DNA of 64,000 bases. Source: Limnohabitans sp. 2KL-27 (lineage in GTDB: Bacteria; Pseudomonadota; Gammaproteobacteria; Burkholderiales; Burkholderiaceae_C). Where the stretch lies: assembly GCF_001269345.1 (NCBI RefSeq), contig NZ_CXOP01000002.1, forward strand, positions 868,853 through 932,852. Direction: 5' to 3'. The notes under the pieces are model-generated. The model did not search any database, was not told the origin of the DNA, and worked only from the letters and a program-made list of their open reading frames with translations. The position numbers were made by a program, and so were the translations under genes. Shown here one piece after another: positions 17,271 through 26,313 of the stretch (positions within the stretch are counted from its first letter, which is position 1; the number at the start of each line of letters is the position of its first letter).

Positions 17271-18967
17271 ACCCGATGGATTCCAAATCTCAACCGACGG
17301 GCGTCCACCCTGTGATGGACCCGGTGACCCTTGCGGTGCTGCGCGGCCGTCTTGAACAGATCGCCGATGAAATGGACGCGACGCTCTACCGCAGCGCCTT
17401 CAATCCCATCATTGCCGAGGCGCACGACGCTTGCCACGGTCTGTACGACGCCACCACCGGCGACACTCTGATCCAGGGCAAGTCCGGTCTGCCGGTGTTT
17501 GTGGGGGCGATGGCCTTTGCGGTGCGCGCGGCCATGCGCGTGGCCGCCGAGCGTGGCGGCATGCAGCCGGGCGATGTGTGGCTGTTCAACGACCCCTATG
17601 AGGGCGGCACGCACGCCAACGACTTCAAGCTGGTCAAGCCCTGCTTTCGCCAAGGGCAGCTGTATTGCTTTCTCGCATCGGCTGCGCATTGGCACGACGT
17701 GGGCGGCGCGGTGCCCGGCAACTACAACCCGGCCGCCACCGAATGCTGGCAAGAAGCGGTGCAGATCCCGCCGGTGCGCATCTTGCGCGCTGGTGTGCTG
17801 GACGACGATGTGCTGGCCATTTTGCGGGCCAACACCCGCTTGCCCGACAGCCTGTGGGGTGACCTGAACGGCCAGCTGGCCGCCCTCGAATTGGGCGCAC
17901 GCCGCCTGGACGGTTTGCTGGACGAATACGGCGACGCCAAAGTGGCCCAAGCCTTGGTGGAGCTGCGCAGCCGCGCTGTGCGCCTGATGCGCTCGCACAT
18001 CGGCAGCTTGCCCGATGGCCGCTACAGCTTTGAAGATGTGCTGGACAACGACGGCGTCAAAGACGAGCTGCTCACCATTGCGCTGGACATGACCGTGGCC
18101 GGCGATCGCCTGACGCTCGACTTTTCGCGCACCTCGGCGCAATGCGCAGGCCCGGTGAACATCTCGCGCGCCACGGCGGTGGCCGCGTGCTACGTGGCCT
18201 TGAAGCACGTGTTTCCCGATGTGCCGGCCAACGCCGGCGTGCTCGACGCGGTGGACTTTGTGATTCCCGATGGCCTGGTCATCAGCGCTTCGCGCCCGCG
18301 CCCGGTGGGGGGCTACACCGAGACCATCTTGCGCATGATCGATGTGATCTTCAGCGCCACGGCACTGGCCGACCCGAAGCGGGCCGTGGCCCATGCCTAC
18401 GGCACCATCAACGCCTTGTCGATCGCGGGGCACCGCACCGACGACAAACGCAAGGGCCAGCGCTGGGTGATGTTCAGCTTTTTTGGCGGCGGGCACGGCG
18501 GCCACTCGGACGGCGACGGCTTGTCGCACGGCAATGCGCCGATCTCGACCGCCACCATCCCACCCATGGAAATTTTGGAGGCCGCCTACCCGGTGCGCTT
18601 CACCCAATGGGCTTTGCGCCCCGGCTCGGGCGGCGATGGCCAGCACCGAGGCGGGCTGGGGGCGATTTACGAGATGGAGTTGCTGGAAGACAGTGCCGAA
18701 GCTTTTATTTTTGGCGAGCGCGGCAAATCCGCGCCCAAGGGCATCCACGGCGGCCAGCCCGCGCTGCCCAATGTGTTTGAGTACTGCCAAAACGGCGAAT
18801 GGAAAACTCCGCCCATGGTTTCGAAAATGCTGGGCATTCACCTCAAAAAGGGCGACCGCGTGCGCCTGCAAACCCCGGGTGGCGGCGGCTGGGGTGCCCC
18901 CGCCGATCGCACGTCGCAGGACCGCGCCAAGGACAGCGCACTGGGTTACACCAAGGAACAAGCATGA
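17267..18967 (+). CDS. hyuB: Hydantoinase B/oxoprolinase family subunit
   Basis: This 566-residue HyuB-family protein carries MDPVTLAVLRGRLEQIADEM at the start, the conserved block GDVWLFNDPYEGGTHANDFKLV, AAHWHDVGG, and a C-terminal Gly-rich GSGGDGQHRGGLG and TPGGGGWG. With HyuA it forms ATP-dependent enzymes that open or hydrolyse amide rings (N-methylhydantoinase, 5-oxoprolinase, caprolactamase) or carboxylate ketones (acetone and acetophenone carboxylases). The substrate is unknown here. No carboxylase gamma subunit is present, so ring opening is the better guess. ATGA overlaps join it to both neighbours. Confidence 0.9.
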   Translation: MNPMDSKSQPTGVHPVMDPVTLAVLRGRLEQIADEMDATLYRSAFNPIIAEAHDACHGLYDATTGDTLIQGKSGLPVFVGAMAFAVRAAMRVAAERGGMQPGDVWLFNDPYEGGTHANDFKLVKPCFRQGQLYCFLASAAHWHDVGGAVPGNYNPAATECWQEAVQIPPVRILRAGVLDDDVLAILRANTRLPDSLWGDLNGQLAALELGARRLDGLLDEYGDAKVAQALVELRSRAVRLMRSHIGSLPDGRYSFEDVLDNDGVKDELLTIALDMTVAGDRLTLDFSRTSAQCAGPVNISRATAVAACYVALKHVFPDVPANAGVLDAVDFVIPDGLVISASRPRPVGGYTETILRMIDVIFSATALADPKRAVAHAYGTINALSIAGHRTDDKRKGQRWVMFSFFGGGHGGHSDGDGLSHGNAPISTATIPPMEILEAAYPVRFTQWALRPGSGGDGQHRGGLGAIYEMELLEDSAEAFIFGERGKSAPKGIHGGQPALPNVFEYCQNGEWKTPPMVSKMLGIHLKKGDRVRLQTPGGGGWGAPADRTSQDRAKDSALGYTKEQA

Positions 18968-21036
18968 GTGAGCAGTCAGTGAATCAACCTCATTGGGTGG
19001 TGGGCGTGGACGTGGGCGGCACCTTCACCGACCTGTTCGTGCTGGACGAAAAAACCGGCCAAGCCCGTATCGTCAAAGTGCCCTCCACCCGGGGGGAAGA
19101 AGCCCGGGGCTTCATGAACGGCATCGCCCAAGTGACCGGCAACACCGGCGCTGATGGCGCCAAGGACATTGCCACCATCGTGCACGGCACCACGGTGGGC
19201 ACCAACGCCTTGCTCGAGCGCAAGATCGCGCGCACCGGCATCATCACCACGCGGGGTTTCCGCGATGTGCTGGAGATGCGCCGCCGCGACCGCCCGCAAA
19301 CCTGGGGACTGCGCGGCAGCTACACCCCAGTGGTGCCCCGCGCTTTGCGGCTGGAGGTGGACGAGCGTGTGCTGGCCGATGGCCAGTTGCACACGCCGGT
19401 CGATCTGGCGCAGGTGCGCGAACAGGCCCGCGCTTTGCTGGCCGAAGGCTGCGAAGCGGTGTGCGTGTTCTTTGTGCACGCCTATGCCAACCCCTCCAAC
19501 GAGCAAGCCGCAGTGGCGGCGGTGCGCGAGATCTGGCCCAACAGCCATGTGACGGCGGCCAGCGAAGTGCTGCCTGAAATACGCGAGTTCGAGCGCTGCT
19601 CGACGGCCACGCTCAATGCGGCCTTGCAGCCCGTGGTGGGCAGCTATTTGCAGCGCCTCGATGGCGATCTGCGCGCGCAGGGCTTTGGCGGTGAATTGCT
19701 GATCGTGCAAAGCAACGGCGGCGTGATGTCGCGACAGACGGCCTGCGATGTGCCGGTGCGCACCGCGCTGTCGGGCCCGGCTGCGGGCGTCATGGCTTGC
19801 GCCGAGATTGCGCGCGCTTCGGGTTTTGACAATGTGATCACCGGTGACATTGGGGGCACCTCGTTTGACGTGTCGCTGGTGGCGGGGGGGGAGGCGGCTT
19901 TGGCTGCGCAAACATCCATCGAGTTTGGCTTGGTGGTGCGCTCGCCCATGATCCAGATCGAGACCATTGGCGCCGGTGGCGGCTCGATCGCCTCGGTCGA
20001 TGCGGGCGGCATGCTGCAAGTGGGCCCCGAATCTGCGGGCAGCAATCCCGGTCCGGCTTGCTATGGGCGGGGCAACACCCGCCCCACGGTGACCGACGCC
20101 AACGTGCTGCTGGGCCGCATTGCGGCCGACCGGCCTTTGGGCGGCGGTCTGCTGCAAAAACTCGATGCGGGCTTGTCCGAAAAAGCCATTGCCCAGCATG
20201 TGGCCGAGCCTTTGGGCTTGACGGCCTTGGCCGCGGCCGAAGCGATTTTGACGGTGGCCAACGCCCGCATGGCCGGCGCGATCCGCGTGGTTTCGATCGA
20301 ACGCGGGCACGATCCGCGCCAGTTCGCCTACATGCCCTTTGGCGGTGGCGGTGGCCTGCATGTGTGCGCCATGATGCGCGAGGTGGGCGTGACCACCGGC
20401 ATCGTGCCGCGTTACCCGGGCGTGACCTCGGCGCTGGGCTGCGTCATGGCCGACATGCGCCACGACGCGGTGCAGACCCTGAACGTGGCCTTGGCCGATG
20501 TGGCCTGGCCCGCCTTGATCCAGCGTGTGGACAGCTTGGCCGAGGCCTGCCAACTGCGCCTCGATTCCGCCGGGGTGCATTTTGTGAAGGTGGACGAGGT
20601 GATCAGCTTTGACATGCTCTACATGGGCCAAACCCACACCTTGCAAGTGTCCGTCAAGCGCGATCAGCTGCATGCCGCAGGGGTTCTGGCGGCGTTTGAA
20701 GCGGCTTACCAACACGCTTTTGGCCGTGTGCTGCAAGGCCCGGTGATCCGCGTGATGAACCTGCGCTATGCCCGCATCGGGCGGCGTCCCAAGTTCGACT
20801 TGGCGGTGCTGGCCCCACAAGGTGAAGGTCGCACCACCCCGGTGGGCGAGCAGCCCGTTTACCACCAGGGCCAGTGGTGGACGGCTCAGCGCTACGAGCG
20901 CCTGAGTCTGCCCGTGGGCACCGTGGTGCAAGGCCCGGCCATTTTGGAGCAGCCCGACACCACGGTGTGGCTGGAACCCGGCTTTGAAGGCCGGGTCGAC
21001 AAACTGGGCAACTTGTTGGTGGAGCGCACGGCATGA
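18964..21036 (+). CDS. hyuA: Hydantoinase A/oxoprolinase family ATPase subunit
   Basis: This 690-residue HyuA-family protein carries the ASKHA-type phosphate loop GVDVGGTFTDLFVLDE at the N-terminus, HGTTVGTNALLERK, the second loop GDIGGTSFDVSLV, and the GAGGGSIASVDAGG motif. This subunit phosphorylates the amide or carbonyl so that the HyuB part can hydrolyse or carboxylate it. It follows hyuB, so the gene order is B then A. Its stop overlaps the next start by ATGA. Confidence 0.92.
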   Translation: MSEQSVNQPHWVVGVDVGGTFTDLFVLDEKTGQARIVKVPSTRGEEARGFMNGIAQVTGNTGADGAKDIATIVHGTTVGTNALLERKIARTGIITTRGFRDVLEMRRRDRPQTWGLRGSYTPVVPRALRLEVDERVLADGQLHTPVDLAQVREQARALLAEGCEAVCVFFVHAYANPSNEQAAVAAVREIWPNSHVTAASEVLPEIREFERCSTATLNAALQPVVGSYLQRLDGDLRAQGFGGELLIVQSNGGVMSRQTACDVPVRTALSGPAAGVMACAEIARASGFDNVITGDIGGTSFDVSLVAGGEAALAAQTSIEFGLVVRSPMIQIETIGAGGGSIASVDAGGMLQVGPESAGSNPGPACYGRGNTRPTVTDANVLLGRIAADRPLGGGLLQKLDAGLSEKAIAQHVAEPLGLTALAAAEAILTVANARMAGAIRVVSIERGHDPRQFAYMPFGGGGGLHVCAMMREVGVTTGIVPRYPGVTSALGCVMADMRHDAVQTLNVALADVAWPALIQRVDSLAEACQLRLDSAGVHFVKVDEVISFDMLYMGQTHTLQVSVKRDQLHAAGVLAAFEAAYQHAFGRVLQGPVIRVMNLRYARIGRRPKFDLAVLAPQGEGRTTPVGEQPVYHQGQWWTAQRYERLSLPVGTVVQGPAILEQPDTTVWLEPGFEGRVDKLGNLLVERTA

Positions 21037-21635
21037 ACCTGCACAACGCGAAACTGGGCATGGTCATCGTGGACCTGCAAAACGATTTTCTGGCCCCCGA
21101 TGGGGCTTATGCCCGGGGCAACACCCTGAGTGCCGAGGCGGTGCTGCTGCCCGAACGCATGGCCCCGGTGGCGCGTGCCATCAAGGGGCGCGGTGGCCTG
21201 GTCACCGCCAGCCTGTTCACGCTGTGGCCCAACGCACAAGGCGAGCCCATGATCTCGGCGCATCTGAAAGAGCGCCGCCCGTTTTTGCGCCAAGGCGATT
21301 TCGCGCCCGGCAGCCGTGGCCAGGCCAATGTGGACTTGCTGGCACCGCTGGTCGATGTGTCGGTGTTCAAGGTGGCCTATTCGGCCTTCTTCAACACGCA
21401 GCTGGACTGGGTGCTCAAGAAGTCGGGCATCGACACCTTGGTGGTGTGCGGCATCGTCACCAACGGTGGCGTGGCCAGCACGGTGCGCGACGCCCATGTG
21501 CGCGACTACGATGTCATCGTCTTGTCGGACGGTTGCGCCGCCTTCAGCGATGCCGCCCACCAGGCCGCGTTGGCCGACATGGCCTCGGTCGCCACCGTCA
21601 TGGACAGCGCCTCTTTCTTGAAACAGCTGGGCTGA
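21033..21635 (+). CDS. Isochorismatase-fold protein lacking the cysteine nucleophile
   Basis: This 200-residue protein of the isochorismatase-like hydrolase superfamily begins with the catalytic Asp motif MVIVDLQNDF (D14) and has the catalytic Lys K113 in VFKVAYSAFF. The amidases of the family (N-carbamoylsarcosine, maleamate, ureidoacrylate) have a Cys in a TNxCVxST motif. Here the sequence reads VTNGGVAST, with Gly146 (codon 21468-21470) at that position. True isochorismatases also lack the Cys. The protein may therefore not be a thiol amidase, even though its operon context would favour one. It is coupled to hyuA by ATGA. Confidence 0.85.
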   Translation: MNLHNAKLGMVIVDLQNDFLAPDGAYARGNTLSAEAVLLPERMAPVARAIKGRGGLVTASLFTLWPNAQGEPMISAHLKERRPFLRQGDFAPGSRGQANVDLLAPLVDVSVFKVAYSAFFNTQLDWVLKKSGIDTLVVCGIVTNGGVASTVRDAHVRDYDVIVLSDGCAAFSDAAHQAALADMASVATVMDSASFLKQLG

Positions 21636-21639
21636 AGCC

Positions 21640-23043
21640 GTGAGCGCACCGCAGCCGCAAGTTCGCCCTGCCGCCCAATTGCAAGCCGAGGTCCACACGC
21701 CGGTTGTGGTGGTGGGGGCCGGCGCGTGTGGACTCACGGCGGCGCTGGCCTTGCACCGCTTGGGTGTGGAGTCTGTGGTGCTCGAGCGTGACGCGTTTGC
21801 CGCAGGCTCCACCGCCTTGTCGTCGGGGTTCATTCCGGCGCCCGGCACACAGGCGCAACAGGCCCAGGGCATCACCGACAGCGTGGCCGCTTTTGCGGCC
21901 GACATCCAGGCCAAGGCCCACGGTCAGGCCGCGCCGCACCTTGTGCAGGCCTATGCCCAACACATCGGCCCGGCCATGGACGCCTTGGCGACCCACCACG
22001 GCTTGCCTTGGCAGGTGCTGGACAACTTTTTGTACCCCGGACACAGCGCCCACCGCATGCACGCCGTGCCCGAAAAAACCGGGGCGGGCCTGATGAGCCG
22101 CCTGCAAGCGGCCGCCGACGCCGCGGGCGTGGTGGTGCTCACGCAGGCGCAGGTCACCGAGTTGTGGGCCGACGCCAGCCAGCGCATCCAGGGCGTGGGC
22201 TTTGTGCGGCCCGATGGGCAGGTCGAGCGCATCCGCTGCGATGCGGTGCTTCTGGCTTGCAATGGTTTTGGCGGCGCTGCGGCCATGGTGCAAGACCTGC
22301 TGCCCGAGATGGCCGAGGCCACCTATGCCGGCCATGTGGGCAACGACGGCAGCGCCATCGCCTGGGGACGGCAACTCGGCGCACGCCTGGCTGATCTGGG
22401 GGCTTACCAGGGCCACGGCTCTTGGGCCGTGCCGCAAGGGGCCTTGATTTCCTGGGCGCTGATGATGGAGGGCGGTGTGCAGATCAACGCCCAAGGCCAG
22501 CGCTTTCACGATGAAACCCAGGGTTACTCGGAGGCGGCGGTGCACGTGCTCGCGCAGCCGGACGGTGTGGCCTGGAATGTGTTCGACGACGCATTGCTGG
22601 CCTTTGCGCAAGAGTTCCCCGATTTTGTGGCGGCGCAAGGCGCAGGCGCGGTGCAGCACGCGGCCGATGCGGTGGCGCTGGCGCGCCTGATCGGCTGCCC
22701 GCCCGAAGCTTTGCAAGCCACCTTGAACGCGGTGCAGCCAGGCACCGACCCGGCCACTGGCCGCACGTTCCAGCGCGCATTGCAAGCCCCTTTTCACGCC
22801 ATCCAGGTCACCGGGGCCCTGTTCCACACCCAAGGCGGGCTCGACATCGACGCGCACGCCCGTGTGCTGCGACAAGACGGCACGCCACTGCCCAATTTGC
22901 TGGCCGCAGGCGGCGCGGCGCGGGGCGTGTCGGGGCAGGCGGTGTGGGGCTATCTGTCGGGCAATGGTTTGCTCAGCGCCATCGCCGGTGGCCACATCGC
23001 CGCGCACACGGCGCAACAACTGTTGAAGGATTCGGCATCATGA
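21640..23043 (+). CDS. FAD-dependent dehydrogenase, fumarate reductase/KstD type
   Basis: This 467-residue flavoprotein of the FAD_binding_2 family has the N-terminal dinucleotide fold VVVVGAGACGLTAALALHRLG with LERD about 25 residues later. The C-terminal flavin-capping block is GGLDIDAHARVL followed by NLLAAGGAARGVSG. Members introduce or remove a double bond next to a carboxyl or carbonyl (succinate dehydrogenase, ketosteroid dehydrogenase). In this operon a desaturation of a succinyl-like intermediate would feed the hydratase (inference). The start is GTG, 4 bases after the previous stop, with a weak ribosome-binding site. The stop overlaps the lyase start. Confidence 0.88.
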   Translation: MSAPQPQVRPAAQLQAEVHTPVVVVGAGACGLTAALALHRLGVESVVLERDAFAAGSTALSSGFIPAPGTQAQQAQGITDSVAAFAADIQAKAHGQAAPHLVQAYAQHIGPAMDALATHHGLPWQVLDNFLYPGHSAHRMHAVPEKTGAGLMSRLQAAADAAGVVVLTQAQVTELWADASQRIQGVGFVRPDGQVERIRCDAVLLACNGFGGAAAMVQDLLPEMAEATYAGHVGNDGSAIAWGRQLGARLADLGAYQGHGSWAVPQGALISWALMMEGGVQINAQGQRFHDETQGYSEAAVHVLAQPDGVAWNVFDDALLAFAQEFPDFVAAQGAGAVQHAADAVALARLIGCPPEALQATLNAVQPGTDPATGRTFQRALQAPFHAIQVTGALFHTQGGLDIDAHARVLRQDGTPLPNLLAAGGAARGVSGQAVWGYLSGNGLLSAIAGGHIAAHTAQQLLKDSAS

Positions 23044-23921
23044 GACACCCCCACACCTTGGCCAAGCGACTGCAGCAGCCCCAAGCGCTGCTGGCCCCCG
23101 GCGTGTACGACGCGCTCACCGCCTTGGTGGCGCAGCAAGCTGGCTTTGAGGCCGTTTACTTGTCTGGCGCCTCCATCGCCTACACCCGCCTGGGCCGCTC
23201 TGACATCGGTCTCACCACCGCCACCGAAGTGGCGCAGACCTTGGCGCACATCACCGACCGGGTGAGCATTCCTGTGATCGTGGACGCTGATACTGGTTTT
23301 GGCAACGCGCTCAACACCCAGCGCACGGTGCGCGACTTCGAGCGGGCCGGCGCTGCCATGGTCCAGATTGAAGACCAGACCTTCCCCAAACGCTGCGGAC
23401 ATTTGGACGGCAAAGGCGTGGTGCCCGTGGCCGAAATGCAGGGCAAGCTGCGCGCAGCACTTGATGCCAGGCACGACCAGAACACCTTGATTCTGGCGCG
23501 CACCGATGCGGTGGCGGTCGAAGGCTTGGACGCCGCGCTGGAGCGGGCCGAACGCTATCTGGAATGCGGGGTGGACGCGCTGTTCATTGAAGCCCTGCGT
23601 TCGGACGAGCAGATGAACCGGGCTTGTGCGCAGTTTTCAAAGCGCGTGCCGCTGCTGGCCAACATGGTCGAAGGCGGCAAGACGCCGGTGCAAAGCGCGG
23701 CCGAGTTGGGCGCGCGCGGTTTCAAGATCGTGATTTTTCCCGGCGGCACAGCGCGGGCGGTGCTGCACACCTTGCAAGGCTATTACGCGAGCTTGCATGC
23801 GCACCAGACCACGCGCCCCTGGCAAGACCACATGCTCGACTTTGATGGCTTGAACGCGGTCATCGAAACTCCGCAACTGCTGGCCCTGGGGCAGCGTTAC
23901 GAAGGCCTTGAAAAGACATGA
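23040..23921 (+). CDS. Isocitrate lyase/PEP mutase superfamily C-C lyase
   Basis: This 293-residue TIM-barrel enzyme resembles PrpB, oxaloacetate decarboxylase and 2,3-dimethylmalate lyase. Key parts are [27 protein letters not shown], the Mg-binding VDADTGFGN (residues 81-89), [12 protein letters not shown] with the catalytic Cys119, and ARTDA. The KRCGH motif marks a true lyase and not PEP mutase. Next to a LeuCD-type hydratase it probably cleaves a 2-alkyl or 2,3-dialkyl malate to pyruvate (or another oxo acid) and a carboxylic acid. It is coupled on both sides by ATGA. Confidence 0.9.
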   Translation: MRHPHTLAKRLQQPQALLAPGVYDALTALVAQQAGFEAVYLSGASIAYTRLGRSDIGLTTATEVAQTLAHITDRVSIPVIVDADTGFGNALNTQRTVRDFERAGAAMVQIEDQTFPKRCGHLDGKGVVPVAEMQGKLRAALDARHDQNTLILARTDAVAVEGLDAALERAERYLECGVDALFIEALRSDEQMNRACAQFSKRVPLLANMVEGGKTPVQSAAELGARGFKIVIFPGGTARAVLHTLQGYYASLHAHQTTRPWQDHMLDFDGLNAVIETPQLLALGQRYEGLEKT

Positions 23922-24415
23922 CGCAGCCCCTTGTTTTGCGGGGTTTGCAAGTTGGTGACATCGGTTGGGTGGTGCACCGCCAGGGGATTTTGTATGCCCA
24001 GGAATACGGCTGGGATGGCACCTTCGAGGCGTTGGTGGCTGAGATTGCAGCGCAGTTCGTGAAGAACTTCGACCCTGATTGGGAGAACGCCTGGATGGCC
24101 GAGCGCGACGGCCAGGTGGTGGGCTCGGTGTTTCTGGTCAAGGTGTCCGAGCAAGAAGCCAAGCTGCGTTTGCTCTATGTGGAGCCCGATGCGCGTGGCG
24201 CAGGCTTGGGTCGTCGCCTCACGGCCCAGTGCATCGCGTTTGCCCGAGCCAAAGGCTATGCCCAGCTCACTTTGTGGACCAATGACATCCTGCATGCTGC
24301 TCGCCGCATTTACCAGGAGGCGGGTTTCACCTTGGTGTCCGAAGAGCCGCACCATTCTTTTGGCGCCGACCTGGTGGGGCAGTACTGGTCACTGGACCTT
24401 CGCGCCATCCCATGA
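23918..24415 (+). CDS. GNAT family N-acetyltransferase
   Basis: This 165-residue acetyltransferase has the acetyl-CoA motif [21 protein letters not shown] near residue 95 and a GNAT C-terminus, [22 protein letters not shown]. It is the last gene of the catabolic operon, overlapping the lyase stop by 4 bases. Its substrate is unknown. In such operons these enzymes may detoxify amines or side products, but nothing here proves that. It faces a convergent minus-strand gene 28 bases away. Confidence 0.87.
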   Translation: MTQPLVLRGLQVGDIGWVVHRQGILYAQEYGWDGTFEALVAEIAAQFVKNFDPDWENAWMAERDGQVVGSVFLVKVSEQEAKLRLLYVEPDARGAGLGRRLTAQCIAFARAKGYAQLTLWTNDILHAARRIYQEAGFTLVSEEPHHSFGADLVGQYWSLDLRAIP

Positions 24416-24443
24416 TCTGACACCGCTTGCGCCCGTGTCTGCC

Positions 24444-25160
24444 TTATGGACGCGTTATCCGGGGCGGGCACCAGCCCATTTCAAGCCAGTGCGCATAGCC
24501 AGGCTTGAAGGGCCAGGCCGTGTGTTGTACCGGCGTGCCGGCCGGCAAGACCTTTTCGGTCAGATGGTCCAGCCAGGGGCTGACGGCGCCCAACTGTTGC
24601 AACCAAGCTTGCCCTTCGTGCGTCTCCATCGCCACCCCGGCCAGACCTTGGCGTGACACAGGCATGGCGGTGCCAGGCAAGGTGCGGCCAGACAAGCGGT
24701 CGTGCACGCTGCCCCAAGCGACATGCTGCAGGGTCGTGGACAGCGATTGCAAACGGTGGCTCACCGCATTGAGGGATTCGTCGGTGAACCGCAGCTGGCC
24801 CAACAGATTGTCGAACCAAAAAAAGGCTTCAGGCATGTCCCGCGTGCATGCGGTCAACTGGGCCAGTCCGTCGCCGGTGTGCAAGTGCAGCCGCGTGCCC
24901 TGTTGAGGCAAGTGCCGACCGTGCCGCCAGCGAAACAGGGGGGCGGCCAAGGGGTCAATGTCCCAAGCGTGGACTTCTTCAAATTGCGCCAGCCAGTCGG
25001 TGGGCAGCATCCAGCCAGCACTCGCCCCCAGCAAAACCAGCTGTTTGCGTGGCATGGTTTGGGTGGTTAACCAGTTGGCAATTTGTGCCGACGCACTTGC
25101 CCAACGTTCTTGGGAGCGCCAAGCGCGCCAATGCCAATGCCATCCGCCAGTCAGGTTCAT
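24444..25160 (-). CDS. Unrecognised protein with a methyltransferase-like Rossmann start
   Basis: I do not recognise this 238-residue protein. It is Trp-rich (WHWHWRAWRSQERW at the N-terminus). At about residues 40-75 it has QLVLLGASAGWMLP followed by VHAWDIDPLA, which looks like motifs I and II of a SAM-dependent methyltransferase. A later segment, PEAFFWFDNLLGQL, could be motif IV. No catalytic residues can be assigned. It stands alone between the catabolic operon and the VWA cluster. Confidence 0.6.
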   Translation of the reverse strand: MNLTGGWHWHWRAWRSQERWASASAQIANWLTTQTMPRKQLVLLGASAGWMLPTDWLAQFEEVHAWDIDPLAAPLFRWRHGRHLPQQGTRLHLHTGDGLAQLTACTRDMPEAFFWFDNLLGQLRFTDESLNAVSHRLQSLSTTLQHVAWGSVHDRLSGRTLPGTAMPVSRQGLAGVAMETHEGQAWLQQLGAVSPWLDHLTEKVLPAGTPVQHTAWPFKPGYAHWLEMGWCPPRITRP

Positions 25161-25209
25161 GAACGAACTTTAAACCCTGTGCGAGGCGTTTTGACCGACA
25201 TCGGTGGAT

Positions 25210-26313
25210 TCAAATGATCCGCCCATGTCGCCACCAGGCCCAGGCGCAGCCCCAGCACACCAACAGCATGCCGAGCAAGGCGCACACAGCGGAGACTTCG
25301 GTGCGGCGGTGCTTTTTGAGCACGATCTTGCTGCTCAAAGATTGGTAAATCTGCAGCAGGTCCTGGCGGTTGTCGGCGCTGAAGTATTCGGCGCGGGTGA
25401 TCTCGGCGATTTTTTTCAGGCTGGCCTCGTCGAGCTTGACCCGCATTTGCATGCCCTGGGCCTTGAGCACAGTGCCCTGCGCTGTGCCCACACCCACGGT
25501 GTAGACACGCACCCCCAGATCGGCAGCCACCTGGGCCATTTTCAGGGCGTCAGGCCCCACATTGCTCTGGCCATCGCTGAGCAAGACGATGGCCGCTGCG
25601 CTGTTGGAGCCGGGCGGCACTTTGGGCAGGTTGACGGACTTGGATGGCAAGGCGTTGGATGGGGAGCCGGGTGGGGCGGTCGTTGACCCGTCCAAAGGCT
25701 TCCCTGCTGGAGTTTGAGGGCTGGCTTCGCCGTCGATCAAACCACGCACGTCCAGGCCCGAGCCGGGCAGCATCGCATGCAGCGCGATCACAATGCCGCT
25801 GCCCAGGGCCGAGCCTGGCTGCAGACTGAGTTGATCGATGGCTTGGATGATCAGATCGCGCTGGTCGGTGGGGGCTTGCACCAGCGCAGCCGCCCCTGCC
25901 ACGCTGACCACGCCCAATTTGACCTGAGCAGGCTGCCCCAGCACAAAGCTTTTGGCGGCAGCTTGTGCCGCTTCGATGCGGCTGGGTTGCACATCGCTGG
26001 CCCGCATGCTGCCCGAGCTGTCGATGGCCAGCATCACGGTGTCGATGCGGCTGGGCAAGAGCAAGATGGCCTGGGGTCTGGCCATGGCCAGCAGCAAGCC
26101 CGCCAGGCCCAGCCAGATGAGCAGCACAGGGGCGTGACGTGTGATTCGCCCGGAGGGAACGCCAGGGCCCGAGCGCGCCTGGGCCGCCGCGGGCCAAGCC
26201 CGCTGCACGCCGCGTGCTTGCCATGCGATGTACAGGCCCAGCCACACAGGCAAGGTGGCCAGCAGCCACAACAAACGTGGCCAGACAAACTGGATCGAGT
26301 GCCATTCAGGCAT
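25210..26313 (-). CDS. VWA-domain membrane protein (BatA/BatB-like)
   Basis: This 367-residue protein has an N-terminal membrane helix, a second helix near residue 65, a von Willebrand A domain and a C-terminal helix (VCALLGMLLVCWGCAWAWW). The MIDAS metal site AIDSSGSM is intact and is followed by SRIEAAQAAAKSF. The domain is interrupted by a Pro/Ser-rich insert (about residues 195-235). MoxR-linked VWA proteins act in the assembly or stress tolerance of membrane complexes. Its start at 26313 overlaps the DUF58 stop by 8 bases. It is clearly paralogous to the plus-strand VWA gene at 29387. Confidence 0.88.
   Translation of the reverse strand: MPEWHSIQFVWPRLLWLLATLPVWLGLYIAWQARGVQRAWPAAAQARSGPGVPSGRITRHAPVLLIWLGLAGLLLAMARPQAILLLPSRIDTVMLAIDSSGSMRASDVQPSRIEAAQAAAKSFVLGQPAQVKLGVVSVAGAAALVQAPTDQRDLIIQAIDQLSLQPGSALGSGIVIALHAMLPGSGLDVRGLIDGEASPQTPAGKPLDGSTTAPPGSPSNALPSKSVNLPKVPPGSNSAAAIVLLSDGQSNVGPDALKMAQVAADLGVRVYTVGVGTAQGTVLKAQGMQMRVKLDEASLKKIAEITRAEYFSADNRQDLLQIYQSLSSKIVLKKHRRTEVSAVCALLGMLLVCWGCAWAWWRHGRII

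Noticed and set aside
17102..20931. Two minus-strand frames of 619 and 651 residues opposite hyuB and hyuA
   Set aside because: Both mirror well-supported genes, are rich in His, Ala, Arg and Gln as expected for antisense of high-GC codons, and show no domain.
17267..21036. Acetone or acetophenone carboxylase
   Set aside because: HyuA/HyuB homologues occur in these enzymes, but no gamma or other carboxylase subunit is present, and the neighbours point to amide or imide chemistry.
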